A stretch of 64,000 bases of DNA, from positions 34,983,563-35,047,562 of the forward strand of contig OY986437.1 in NCBI GenBank assembly GCA_963920525.1. The letters are read 5' to 3'. Positions 21,896-32,904 of the stretch are shown here, in pieces. This stretch comes from Dichetophora obliterata. Taxonomy: Eukaryota > Arthropoda > Insecta > Diptera > Sciomyzidae. The first letter of the stretch is position 1. Each line of letters opens with the position of its first letter. Below the pieces are notes generated by a model, which was not told the DNA's origin, ran no database searches, and was given only the letters and a program-made list of their open reading frames with translations. The position numbers and the translations under genes are program-made.

Positions 21896-22649
21896 GGTGT
21901 CAAAGTGTGGACTGACAATTTGCTGTTTGACCGCTGACGGATTTTAATTTGGCAGCTGACAATTTGCTGTTTGACAGCTGACACATTTCTAAACTTGGCA
22001 AATGTGACAGTTGACACGTTGTCAAACATGACAACTGACACTATTTCCACCTTTGAAAATCATGACTGTTTGTTTGCAACCCGTTTTGCCGTAGTCATTG
22101 TGTCACACAGCGGGTATGAGTTACAAAATTGTATCATACACTTGCATAGTGCAAACGCTGAGAAGAAATCTACTTGTGTGACAAAGGGCATGGAGATTCG
22201 GAAAAAAAACACGCGGTAGAGAAGAAGTTCGTGCTGGGGAACGAGTTTGAATTTCCATTGTGGTTGGTCTTGTTTTATGTCTGCGCTTAAATACTCAACA
22301 GAAAAACAAGTAGCTAAAAAGAAAAATCTTTATGCTAAGCTGTGCAAAGAATGTTTACAAATAGACAAAACTAGATAAATTGCAGTCAAACCAGAATTAA
22401 ATAAAATAATTTGCAAAACAAAGAACAAAGTCAGCTGCTGCTCGAGGAGTAAACTGGAAAATCGAAGACTCCGTCGTCATTACGTCGCAGCAAGAGACAA
22501 AAATTCAAATTTGCTAGTCTGGAATTCCGTAAAAAAATTATCTTTTGCAATCGTTTTACGTTCGCTATTTGCCTAATTGCATTATTGCAAAGTTGCAGCG
22601 CAGCTTGCATGACATCGCAGTCAGCTGCGCGATCAATCGCAGGTCGGAC

Positions 22650-22826
22650 AGCAAGTGATTTTTTGTACAGCAGAAATTGGTAAAACATATTAGTGGCATG
22701 AATTGCAAGCTGATGTCAGAATATATTGAATTCGTTGCTGACCGTTTGTTGAACGAGCTGGGTGTTGACAAGAATTACAATACACTAAATCCCTTCAGTT
22801 TTATGGAGTTGATTTCTTGGGAGGGT
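22650..22826 (+). pseudogene. Ribonucleotide reductase small subunit (R2/RnrS)-like fragment
   Basis: From 22698 one frame reads [20 protein letters not shown], then [20 protein letters not shown] and WEG. This is a clear match to the R2 segment around [18 protein letters not shown] and NPFxFMExISLEG, close to the C-terminal part of the protein. R2 makes the tyrosyl radical used to produce deoxyribonucleotides. Upstream to about 22650 only faint similarity (DFL) remains, and after 22826 it ends. It is on the strand opposite the surrounding hAT transposase and lacks the iron-ligand helices. Likely a retrocopy or captured fragment; a real exon cannot be excluded. Confidence 0.6.
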
Positions 22827-23510
22827 TTCCAATACATTTAGCCCCTGAACCCTCACGGAAGGGTGGGAAAAGTGTGGGCCGAGCTCGTCCACCAGAGCTC
22901 AACGAGTAGGTGTTGGATGATTGGGCCAGGGGTGCCCAAACGGTTTCCTTTATTCTTTTTATATTTGTTTTACTTGATTGATATTTTCTAGTTTCAGAGA
23001 AAAATTTTTTTTTGTATTCTTTATTTGGAATCACCGACGTGCGATGATTTATGCACGTGACATTTGTACGGCAAGGGTACACGTGGACGGCCACAAGACC
23101 CCACCCCACATCTCACCGAACTGCTAGCAATGGCTAACTAGCACGTGCAGCCGTGGCCAACCTAGTGTCCGCGGGTCACTGGACCGGGGCGATGGTACCG
23201 CCTCTGTGAGTGAGCGGCCTTTTAATACTGTTCATCGAGAACCAGGGGCGCTGTAAAAAGGCGCCCTCAAACTAAATGCACAGGGCCGCCCTCTCGCAGA
23301 GATGGTAGCACCGCTCCACAACAACCAAAATTTTAAAATTTTGAAATTTAAAATTCATTTTTGAAATTTAACGTCTTACGGTGCCCGGAAATTTTCGCCT
23401 CCGTTACAGAATCGCTAATTGTTCAGAGAATTATGGAAAAAAATTATTTATTTTTTCGTTATCTTGTGCGGGCCCCAAACTGAGGTGGCCCTGTCCTTAA
23501 TCTGGCCCTA

Positions 23511-24973
23511 CCTATAATATGTCTTTACCTTAATAAATAAAGGTCTTACAAATTTATTTTGAATCGAGTTTTTGCAGATTTCATAAATTGACCTTTTAAT
23601 ATACCTATAATAAAAAATAACAAGCGCCTACGCCTGAAAATAACAAAAACACAAGCAGTTAAGAAAAGGCCCTAACTCGTTTCAATAACACGGTGTATAG
23701 TAGAGGTTGCAGACCTGCTGGAAAATAAGATAACTGCATACTTGGTTTTTTGAGTCCACCCTCAAATTTATAAATATATACAAAAAACCGATTTTATGAG
23801 GTGCGTGTAAATTTATTTGCACAGCCCTGCTGTTTTTGAATAAATTTAAAAATGCAAACGTCTTCTAATACACGAAAAGCAGATCTTCTCTACAGTATAT
23901 AAAATATTTTTGTATCTAAAGAATTAGAAAAAAACGATAGAAACGATAAAAACTTTCACATTTTTTTTAATTTCTTTAACTTTGACTTTGATTTGTTAAA
24001 TATTTTTCGTTAAAATCACCAAGATATACTCATAGATTAAAAAAGCCTGTTTAATTTTGCGACCAAAAAATGTTCACTTTTTTTAGTTGTCTGAAAAATA
24101 CTTAAATTATTTAATTTTAAGTATTCAAACTGAAGTGAAAAATAAATTTATTTAAACAAAATAATTATGTCGTAGCGCACTTCTAGAAGGCCCTTCTTAG
24201 TTTTCCAGACTATTAAGATAAATATATATCTTGTTTGTAGCAAAATGAAACAAGCTTTTAATATCTATGCAGATATTTAGGTAATTTTAAAGAAAAATAT
24301 TCAACAAGTAAAAGTCAAAGTTACAAATTGAAAAAAAAAATAAATTAGAAATTTCTTTCGGAAAGGACAATGATACAATCATACATACTCATACATAGAA
24401 GGTGTTCTATGTTCTGATCGTCCGTGCTTGGCAATATTCGTGATGGCGCCTGCATTCGGGAGCCAATCACTACGTCGAGGAACTTAATGAAAGACTTTGA
24501 CTATACCACCGTCCGTACATATGTACTTTTATGATAACTGTTACTAGATTTTTACCGGCTGCTGATAAACATTGCTTTTGTCTTGTGTTTATCCAGGGTA
24601 AGCTTAACTGACCTGAGCACATAAAATTTTTATGCTATGATGATGTAGTTTCATGTTTCAAGTTTTTTACAATTAAAATTATAGTAAGCAAGCAGTCCAC
24701 AGTTGTTCGCGGCTTATACTTGGTTTTCACTATGCCATTTTCAGTGGTCAGTTGTGTTCAATTTATTTGAAAATAACATGTTGACATTTTTTCTAACTTT
24801 GGCAATCTTGGAAAATTAAAAACATTTAAATTATTAAATAGAGCTATGCAGAAAATATTCTTGAGTTTTATTAAGTACATATTTCAGGTAATAAACTTTT
24901 GTGTTATCATAAAAATGACATAGTGAAACCAAGCATTAGCCATGACTGCTTTTTATCAATCTTTTTAAAACGT
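23511..24973. other. Gene-free stretch between two hAT relics
   Basis: A+T-rich DNA. About 24405-24500 is more G+C-rich and could be a decayed coding fragment of unknown origin. No TIRs or arrays recognised. Confidence 0.4.
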
Positions 24974-25374
24974 CAAGGCTGCCATTTTGGCACTAAACGT
25001 GCCACTTTGATTTGGCTCTATTTTGCTTCAAATGGCACTTTATTTTTTATTTGGCACTTTTGAAAAATTGTTTAGTTAATACATTAAAATACATGTTTGT
25101 AAAAACCTTAGCTTTTATTACTTTTTGAGCAACCGAAATTTTTTTGTTTTAATAATAAACAGCTGGTTTATTTTATTTCGTTATTGCAGTTTTGTTTAAG
25201 CAATGTGGTTCATATTTTTTCGAGTAAAAAATGAGCAAACAATATTTGCATTGGTACCGTGTTAACTGGTAAAGATCAGGTATACTTAAAAATTGTTGTG
25301 ATGAATTCAAAAACAATAATAATAATGATGATGAAGAAAAACAAGTAAAAACTTTTTCAAAAGCATTTGTAATT

Positions 25375-25470
25375 TCACTTCAAATATTCTTTTTCTCACT
25401 CACTCAAACGCTGAATTTGAAAGAGGTTTCAGTCATATGAATTTTATAAACAACAAGTTGAGCAATTTCA
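25375..25470 (+). pseudogene. hAT transposase C-terminal dimerisation fragment
   Basis: The frame reads FLTHSNAEFERGFSHMNFIN followed by NKLSNFITFKVLNA and a stop. S-N-A-x-x-E-R-G-F-S-x-M-N-x-I-x-N-K-L is the hallmark of the hAT C-terminal dimerisation region. The rest of the transposase is not recognisable. It is a different hAT lineage from that at 17311-18262. Confidence 0.75.
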
Positions 25471-25557
25471 TTACCTTCAAAGTGCTTAATGCTTAAAATC
25501 TAATTAAAGTTTGTTCAAATTATCAACTGCCTAAGGACCATGATAAGAAAATAAGAC

Positions 25558-26025
25558 GTAAAATTTTTTTGAAAAATAATCTTTTATTTAAAAGAAAACG
25601 TGAACTAAAAGAAAAAATAAATTTAACTGACATTTGTCATATATGTATATAGTAGGTATATTATAGATTCAGGAGAACCCCTTTCTTGGTTATAAGTAAG
25701 TTCTAGGGACGTATATCTATTATACTTTTTAAAGTATTTTTTTACCGATCGCGGACATCGGTGCCTCAATTTCTTTTCAAATTTAAATTTATTTTACATT
25801 TTCATAACTTCCAAATATATATTTGTCCCTAGATCTTACTTATTGGAGTACACTTTTATTATGATGCTGAGTAACCAAGAGAGGGGTTCTTCTGAATCTA
25901 TAATATACCTACTATGTACATGTATATTATGTATGTATGTATATCATGTATGTACAAATATCAGTTGAATTATTTTTTAATTCACGTTTTCTTTTAAATA
26001 AAAACTTATTTTAAAAAAATTTTAC
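25558..26025. mobile_element. Foldback MITE, copy 1
   Basis: Both arms run GTAAAATTTTTTT, then CTTTTATTTAAAAGAAAACG, TGAACTAAAAGAAAAAATAA and the microsatellite-like ATATGTATATAGTAGGTATA. The left arm is at 25558-25670 and the right arm at about 25910-26025. The centre contains GATCGCGGACATCGGTGCCT. A related copy is at 58113-58517. Confidence 0.8.
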
Positions 26026-26099
26026 TTTTTATTGGCACTTTTTTGGACTTTTGTATCCCCAATATGGAACGTCATACCTTATGAAAGTTGGCAGCCCTG

Positions 26100-26884
26100 C
26101 AATACATGTCAAACGAATTAAAAAACATTTCTAATTTGTGTTGTTTTGTTTTGGAGCGTAGCACTGTATCTTACGTTTCGCCTTGCCCGAGGATCATCTG
26201 TTTTTGTTTTGTTGTGCTGTGCTAGCAGAGCACAAAAAGAGAAGAGTAGAGAGTAACATGGAATTTATTGAAATTCTCGCAATACAAACGCGTGAAAAGA
26301 AAACGATTAAGCAATGCATGGCAGCTGGCATGAATTCTTTTAAAACTGAACACTTAAATTAAATATACTTATTATTAAAATTTACAAAGGAAAATTCCGC
26401 TATAAAATGCTGTAGCAAAAATATCATATTTTAAAACTTTTTACATAAATATCCGCCCAGTACTTTTTGAGGTTAATAGTAACATTAAATTTGCACTTCA
26501 ATTTTATACAATAGAATAAAAATCAATAATAAATATATAAACTGTCAGGTCTATGAATCTGCTTTTCAAAAAAAAAAAATAATAAAAATAAAACAAATAA
26601 TATAAGGGTTTTTGGTCTTTGGACCGATTTTTCTATTTTTTAATAATTATTTTTTGTGGCTGTATTTTTAACACCCAAGGAATTTCGGTGCAATGCGTTT
26701 AACTGCAGGCAATAGCTGACAATTGAAGAAGGGGGAATAAAAGTAGTTGGAGTTGGAGTTTGTGTTGAAGTTGATGGCGCATTTAAGCCGCACAAGTGGT
26801 GCAGAGCAGTATAAAATGTACTCTGTGTGTGTGAGTTTGTATTTAATAAAACATTCCTAGATGGCGCTACTGTGTGCAAAGTAG

Positions 26885-26934
<50 letters not shown>

Positions 26935-27420
26935 GCTTGTTTGTTGTTTATTTCTGGCACTGCTGCTCTTGATTTCTATTATGCATGTACTATATAGTAC
27001 ATTTTAGTAATAGATTTATTAACATTGAGCATGACTCGGTTCGGGTTGTCTTGGGTTGGCCGACCGTAGCTCACTCCAACGTTCATCCGTATTTTTGTCT
27101 GCTGCTGTTTATTTTTCCATATTTCAAGCGTGTTGCGCTCGTTGACTTTATTGAATTACAAGCTACGTTTTATGCGCTATATTTATTCTATTTTATTATC
27201 TTTTTTTGCGGTAGTTTCTCTGCGCTTTTTAAATGCTTCTGTTTAATTATAGAGTGTCGTTGAATGTATTTGAAATATAACATTTCATCGTTAATCGTGA
27301 CAGTTTGCGTGTGGAATTATATAAATTAAAATATTTCATTCAACAGCGTTTATAAATTAATTGATTTAATTGATGATAGCCTATTATAGTAATGAACGAA
27401 TATATCAGTCAAATATCTCA
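26100..27420. other. Host-like unique DNA, no gene found
   Basis: The stretch includes a GTT run at 26884-26936, a plus-strand 34-codon frame from ATG at 26258 that I cannot identify, and moderately G+C-rich sequence at 26640-27250. No element ends seen. The longest open frame (minus, 26640-26960) is the translation of the GTT run. Confidence 0.45.
26884..26936. repeat. (GTT)n microsatellite
   Basis: About 17 uninterrupted GTT triplets. Confidence 0.95.
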
Positions 27421-27479
27421 TATAAAACAAGCGCGCACGGGGAAAAATATTTTTTTCTATTTAGGTAGAATAGTAAATG

Positions 27480-28520
27480 AACCAGAGTTAAACAGCGGCC
27501 GATTTGAAGTAATCTTAGTAAAACAAGGGTCGAACAGCGGCCGTACAAAGGGCGTTTAAAGGGTTTTTTGGTTCGAACTATATCTAATTATTCTTTAATT
27601 TAAGACGTATCCGTTGTTCGGCTGTTGTTTGATCACTGTTTATTGAGGCAAATAATTAACATATTTTATGTATATATGGTTCAAATGTATTTTAATGTTA
27701 AAATATTGTTTCAAAATTAAGAGTGTTCGACCAATGTTTGGCCGCTGTTCGGTAGGTTTTTAGAATTTTTGTAGTAGGATTTTTGATTCTGTTTACACCA
27801 TTTTCGACCCTTTTTTTACCGATTTAAGGTTTGTTTGAAATATTTTATTTTGAAAAACTTTTGATTTCAAAATTCGAGTTAGCTTATTTACATATGTAAC
27901 TGATACACAGCGCCTGTCTAAGAGCTTTAAGCTTCCCCGTCCGAGTTCAATCATGCGCCCCAAAAACTGTATTACCCTTCATTTTATTAAAAAAATAATT
28001 TCTGTAAGAAATTAAAACTTTGTGTATATAGATTGTTTTGTGATTTATTTGATGAATAATATGGATATGTTTACCCGAGTTAAAATAAATACTTTTTTAT
28101 CAAAGACCAAACAGCGGGCGAACATGGCTTAGTTTTAAAAATTTGTCTCAGTCTTACAAGGATTTTATCTCGGCTGTATAACGGGGGTATAGCGGCCGTA
28201 CATCAGCCGAATACTGATTACTCTACAATGAAAATAGACAGCTTTTTTTAACTAGCTTCATACACAAAAAATTATTTTGCGCCACACATAAGTGGCGATA
28301 CTATCAACATCGGCACCGCCGAGAGAGGCTTGATTTTGTTGTTGCGCATACGTTTGCTGTTGAATAAGAGCTTTGGCAAATTTTTTGGCATACAACGGGC
28401 GTACAGCACAACTCAATTTAGGCCCTGTACGCCCATTTTTCGAGCTAACTTTTGACCGTTAGACATTTTGAATTATTTTTAGACTATGTTCGACCCTTGT
28501 TCGGCCCATGTTTGATCAAT
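27480..28520. mobile_element. Element-like region of repeated CAGCGGCCG / CGAACA motifs
   Basis: GAACAGCGGCCGTAC and variants recur in both orientations: AACAGCGGCCG (27491), GAACAGCGGCCGTAC (27532), GGCCGCTGTTCGG (27740), AACAGCGGGCGAACA (28110), AGCGGCCGTAC (28191), ACGGGCGTACAGC (28394), CCTGTACGCCC (28423), TTCGACCCTTGTTCGGCCC (28489). The motif is G+C-rich in A+T-rich surroundings. The design resembles the ATTCGTA and GAGCGCGCTC elements. I could not define TIRs, so the limits are those of the motif. Confidence 0.55.
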
Positions 28521-28569
28521 ATTTGCCACAAAATTTGTACTCGGGATGCTTTAAATGTTGCGATATTTC

Positions 28570-29235
28570 ATATTATTCAGTAGAAGGCACCTTTTCGTGT
28601 TTAGAAGATGCACATTGTTCTATGATTTTATCATATTGAATTGAATTTGCAATTTCATATTCAACTAATATTGTGGCTAAGCCATTTAATCGCTTTTGTT
28701 TTGTCAAACTTTGAAGATAATTTTTACATATATATTTAGTTTTCAAAAACTTATTTCAGCTGATATAACCGGTACTGGACTTGTTAATACAATTCTATAT
28801 ACAATTACAGCATTCGGCAACAAATTCTCCATACCGTTGGCTTTAATACCTTTAAGAACATCGATGACTCGAACAATGTAGCGACTTTTCACCAAATATT
28901 TTTAGAAGCAATTTTGTTAGAAGACCAAACAATGCAGCTGTGCAATGCCTGACACTAAAATTAGTTTTATAATTTTCTTTATAATATTTATATTAATCAG
29001 TGAAATTAATGAAATATATGTAAATGAGATGAGTTTTTTTTGTTCAGGATTTGTGCGCGCCTTTTGAATGAAAATGAAAAATTACTTGTGAATTACTCAT
29101 TCAACTATTTTTTTATCTTTTAGATATTAGTTTATATTAAATTTATTATAACATTTCTTGAGCGCTTTTCAATTGAATACCAAATTTATTTATTACTGTT
29201 TGAGCCTTATGAAAAGTTCTTACAATTTTCAAAAT
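28570..29235. other. Gene-free stretch, nothing recognised
   Basis: A+T-rich sequence with one short unidentified frame at 28696-28881 and no repeats. Confidence 0.45.
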
Positions 29236-29352
29236 ACGAAACGAAGGCTAAACGTTGTACGAGACAACTATGCGGTAAGCAATACACTTTTCCATATCAA
29301 AAAATATTGTCGCTCGTTTCTTTCACGACGTTCAGCGTTCCTTTCGTTTGAC
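29236..29352. repeat. Short foldback repeat
   Basis: CGAAACGAAGGCTAAACGTT at the left is matched by the reverse complement of the right side (GACGTTCAGCGTTCCTTTCG), with the arms passing through GGTAAGCAATACAC and its surroundings. The sequence is shared with 4905-4990. Confidence 0.6.
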
Positions 29353-29439
29353 ATGAAGATGAAGTAAATGTTCTTAAACTTTCTGAATATTTTGAATATT
29401 CCACAAATAACTCTTGTATTTTTTAAATCAAATTTACTA

Positions 29440-29475
29440 TTGGTTGGACAGGCAGGTTGGACAGGTGCTGCTGAT
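29440..29475. repeat. Tandem GGTTGGACAGGC duplication
   Basis: GGTTGGACAGGCA is followed directly by GGTTGGACAGGTG. Confidence 0.85.
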
Positions 29476-29513
29476 GTGATAATAACATATCTATGTTATT
29501 AAAAATATAATAA

Positions 29514-29889
29514 GGGTCCTCATCTAAGCATGTAAAATATTTAAACTTTTGATGAGTTTAAAGCGTAATGAGTAAAAAGCGTAAATGTCGACAAAATGAC
29601 AGCTGCGGTTAGGGTTGCGGAATCACCTTTATTCAATTTTAAATCTTTTAAAAACCTTTACTAACATAGATAAATAAATAAAATATGTATTTACTTCAAC
29701 TTCTTTGAATATGTCATGATTAGCGCCAAAGGCAACCCCTTATTCACTAGACTTACATGCTAGTTTGCACTACAAAATAGGCTAGGAAATAATGTAAACT
29801 CATACACATTTTGACAGATAGTTTACGCGCATGTAATTTCACAAGGTTTACAATGTTTACGGGTCAGTTAATGCTAAGATGAGAACCTT
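29514..29889. mobile_element. MITE with GGGTCCTCATCTAAGCAT ends
   Basis: The left end AAGGGTCCTCATCTAAGCAT and the right end (inverse of AAAGGTTCTCATCTTAGCAT) match at 17 of 20 positions. The flanks allow a TAAT or TAA duplication, which does not decide the superfamily. No coding capacity in about 380 bp. Confidence 0.7.
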
Positions 29890-30084
29890 TAATATTTATT
29901 AAGATTGTTGTTAAAATTTAACTTACTAGATAAATAACTCAATGAGAAATATTTCAATCCTTATTCATAGCAGTTTCAGAGAACAAACCTGAAAAGAAAG
30001 CAACAAAAATAAAGCTATTAGTAATATAATTAAGAGGTTCATGATCATAAATTATAATATAATATTAATATGTTGATTTTATAT

Positions 30085-30300
30085 GATTTAAATACAAATT
30101 CTAAATGTTTGATAGTTTAAATCATACTTGATTTTAAATACAAATTATAGTTGTTTGATAGTTTAAAATTGTTTATTGAGTTTTAGGTCAAAGTTAGAAC
30201 AATTAATTGTTTTAACGAATCTTTCCAAAGAAACAAAACAACAATAACTTTTTTTTTCAATATGAAAAGGAAAAAATCACTCTCATCAACAAATAAAAAA
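30085..30300. mobile_element. Left part of the tRNA-unit TIR element, copy B
   Basis: It matches 16165-16380 through ATGATTTAAATACAAATTCT, GTTTGATAGTTTAAA, the 24-bp palindrome (30193-30216, one mismatch) and CAATATGAAAAGGAAAA. It stops where an unrelated relic begins (30303), and the right half is absent. Confidence 0.7.
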
Positions 30301-30302
30301 TA

Positions 30303-30420
30303 TTGAAAAAAGATGCCAAGGATATTGGGATGATGCAATGATGGGAGACTACAACTGGTTTCTTATAAGAGAATTTCAGAAGGATGACAACAACGAATAT
30401 AGTAAAACTCTAAGCCATTT
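30303..30420 (+). pseudogene. Second relic of the GERFHQ/GDYxWFLIRE protein
   Basis: One frame reads IKNIEKRCQGYWDDAMMGDY then NWFLIREFQKDDNNEYSKTL. It aligns with 6250-6432 over IERRYTGSWNESMIGDYAWF and with the conserved arthropod pattern (IKxMEKRYQGxWxxxMMxDYxWxLxRD). The upstream GERFHQ part is missing, apparently replaced by the neighbouring TIR element. Family function unknown to me. Confidence 0.5.
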
Positions 30421-30731
30421 TTAAAAACAAATATGATAAAATGCAGTTTTGCAATGTTTAGAGGTTTAAAACAAATTTTTTATTAATGGGTTGCAAAAAT
30501 TTTCATTAGAAGCAGATAAATTGACAAATTTGAAAAAAATTAGAAATGGGTCCATAGAAATTGTCCATAGATATTGTTTATTTTAGGCTTAAAAGTTTTG
30601 CAAAAGTTTATGCTGTACAAAAAAAAAAATAAAAATGTTGTGGTCAGTTGCCAAGTTCTTTACTTTTCAGGTGATTAAATAAGTTTCCGACAACAGATTT
30701 TCAAGAAAAAAAAAATTAATTTTGTAAATAA
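30421..30731. other. Gene-free stretch
   Basis: A+T-rich sequence; nothing recognised. Confidence 0.4.
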
Positions 30732-31841
30732 CTAGCTGAACCCGGTGTGCTTCGCTACCCCCCTCGTATAAAATAAAATTAAAAGTATTTATATATTTAC
30801 AAAAATTTATTTGTTTAATTTAATTATTGCAATGCTTCGCCTCTTTTTTTGTTGTAAACCAATTAGAATTCAGCACTGAATCGCATGTAATTTGCTTCAT
30901 GCTCCCCCTTTTTATTTTTAGACCAATCAAAAAGCAGCAATTACACGATCAGCTGTTTCGCAGTCTGTTGTGGGAGAATGAGAATGGGGTTACCCCACTC
31001 TCTATTTTAATTAACACGTATTATAAAATCAGCTGTTTTGAAGACAGTGGTGGAAGAAAGAGAATGGGGCTACCCCACTATTTTAATAAATTAATAAATT
31101 AATATGTATTTTAAATTTGTGGTAAAGCCGTTAATAAACGTAGTAAAAAAGTAGGTGCAGAAGTGTGCATGGTCGAAAAATATTATTATGTAATAAGTAT
31201 TCCTGAGTCAAAGCTGAACGCTGTGAAAATTTAAGATCGGTTATCAGGTCCAGCCTCCAATATATCGCAAACAAAGGGGCGTGCTCCGCCCACTTTTCTT
31301 TTGGTACGTATTTCTATTCTTGCCAATACCATATATAGCAAATACTGCCGCCGTTGGTCAAAAAATGCCCAAGATATGACGATTTTAAATTTTGGGTTAT
31401 ATGGGCGAGGCCACGCCCCTTCGTCCACTCACAACTTTATATAGTCAAGAATTTATTATTTCGTAAGAATATCCTATTGTGAAAATTTAATGAAGATCGG
31501 TCCAGTAGTTAAGACTATATTGTGATTTTTAATTTTCCTAAAAAGGGGCGTGGTCCCACCCACTTTTCTCCTGGTACGTATTCCTAATTATGCCAATACC
31601 ATATGTACCAAATAGCATCAACGTAGGTCAAAAACAACCCAAAATATGGCGATTTAAATTTTTGGGTTATATGGGCAGTGCCACGCCCCTTTGTCCAATA
31701 AAAACTTCATATAGCTTATTATTCTTTCCAGATTCATAGTAAAATGCTGTGAAAGTTTCAGGAAGATCGGTCCAAGGGTTTGGCCTCCTACAAAGCACAA
31801 ACAAACAGACAGACAGACATTCATTTTTATATATATATAGA
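30732..31841 (-). mobile_element. Non-autonomous Helitron, minus strand
   Basis: Read on the minus strand it begins TCTATATATATATAAAAATG (5' end at 31841, TC) and ends CACCGGGTTCAGCTAG (at 30732, CTAG), with A before and T after, as Helitron insertion into AT requires. GTAGCGAAGCACACC lies just before the end, where Helitrons carry a hairpin. The interior has repeats of GGGCGTGGTC/CCACGCCC and GAAGATCGGTCCA, and a GTCTGTCTGTCTG tract near the 5' end. No Rep/helicase is visible in 1.1 kb. Family assignment comes from the termini only. Confidence 0.7.
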
Positions 31842-32464
31842 TTGAAAGCAGATTAATTATAATTAAAGTAAAATGGGGCGAAAAAGGGGGATTTGGTAAT
31901 AAAAAAATCTATGGCTACCTTACCTGTAGATAAAGAGTATATAAAACTTTAGGTAAATACATATTACAAAAAAAATATTTTGTATAGCAAACATTGTTAG
32001 TGGTATAAGTAAGTATCTGAATTAAAAAAGGGGGCGGTGAAGTGGGCGTGGTTCATAGTAATATGGCAACGTTAACAGTATTAAGAGCAATATACTACCA
32101 AATAAAAAATAGTCCGTTGGAAGGAACAAATTTGTACAGAGAACAAAAAGTTTAAAACTTAAATTTGGCGTGAAAAGGGGCGTGAAAGGTGGCGTGGCGT
32201 AAGAAATGTTTATTTCTACCTCGCCTGGAGTATAATGTGTATACAATTTGAAGTAAATCTGTAAAAAACTATATGGGAGCCATTACATAATTTTAAAAAA
32301 GTGAGCGTAAAAGTGGGCGTGGTCGAAAAAAGTACCCTATTAATCATGCCAGAGTCCCAGTTAAATGCTGTGAAAATTTCAGGAAGATCGGTCCAGAGGT
32401 TTGGTCTCCTATAAGGTACAAACAAACAAATAAACAAACACACATTCCATTTTATATATATAGA
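31842..32464 (-). mobile_element. Second Helitron-related segment
   Basis: It ends with the same 5' terminal sequence (on the plus strand AGGAAGATCGGTCCA, AAACAAACAAATAAACAAAC, TTTTATATATATAGAT) and repeats GTGGGCGTGG and GCGTGAAAGG motifs. No separate CTAG end is visible, so it is a truncated copy or an extension of the one next to it. Confidence 0.55.
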
Positions 32465-32904
32465 TAATTCATAGCCCCACAACTCTTCTTCAGATGAGGT
32501 CAAATTCTTTGGTCGATATCTCAGAATGCTATGCATAGATAATTTTTTTTATTTTTTTTAGCTTAATTAAGCACAAGGAATAGGGATTTCACAAAGAAGT
32601 CCTGGTCATTTTCGGACTGGTGTATTTAGAAATTCTATTTAATGTTCAGAAAATTTCAATTATAATTCCAAAAACCCATTTAAAATTCAGAAAAGATCAA
32701 TTCAAAATCAGAAAATGTCATTGAATATCAAAAATAGATATTTCCCTTATAACTAAATAATTACACTGTTTGACAATTTTTTACGTTTTCCAGAAATGCA
32801 GACTTCGATCAACGGATTCTGGTAGAGAGGACAAAAAAGTTATACTGTGTAAAAGATAAGCATGGCTGTGTATGATTTTGACATAATGTTTGTGTTCTCT
32901 GACC

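Larger units (their letters stand above)
17083..23510 (-). mobile_element. Old hAT element, expanded by nested insertions
   Basis: The left end CAGGGCTGGATTTAG (17083) matches the reverse complement of CTTAATCTGGCCCTA (ending 23510), about 12 of 15 bases. The flanks are CATATAAT (17075-17082) and CCTATAAT (23511-23518), a 7-of-8 target duplication typical of hAT. Both transposase fragments inside (20870-21040, then 17311-18262) are on the minus strand in the correct N-to-C order for the DUF4371/hAT-dimerisation type. Insertions inside include a hairpin MITE (19144), an ATTCGTA-motif element (20061), a 170-bp MITE (21726) and an RnrS-like fragment (22650). Confidence 0.7.
24974..26099 (+). mobile_element. 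hAT relic with CA(A/G)GGCTGCCA ends
   Basis: The left end is CAAGGCTGCCA (24974-24984) and the right end the inverse of CAGGGCTGCCA (26089-26099). Both are followed inward by related GGCAC motifs. The C-terminal hAT domain lies on the plus strand at 25375-25470, and a foldback MITE at 25558-26025 accounts for nearly half the length. The flanks do not show a convincing 8-bp duplication, so the element is old or partly deleted. Confidence 0.65.

Noticed and set aside
26640..26960. 106-codon frame with a long threonine run
   Set aside because: Translation of the (GTT)n microsatellite; no recognisable domain outside it.
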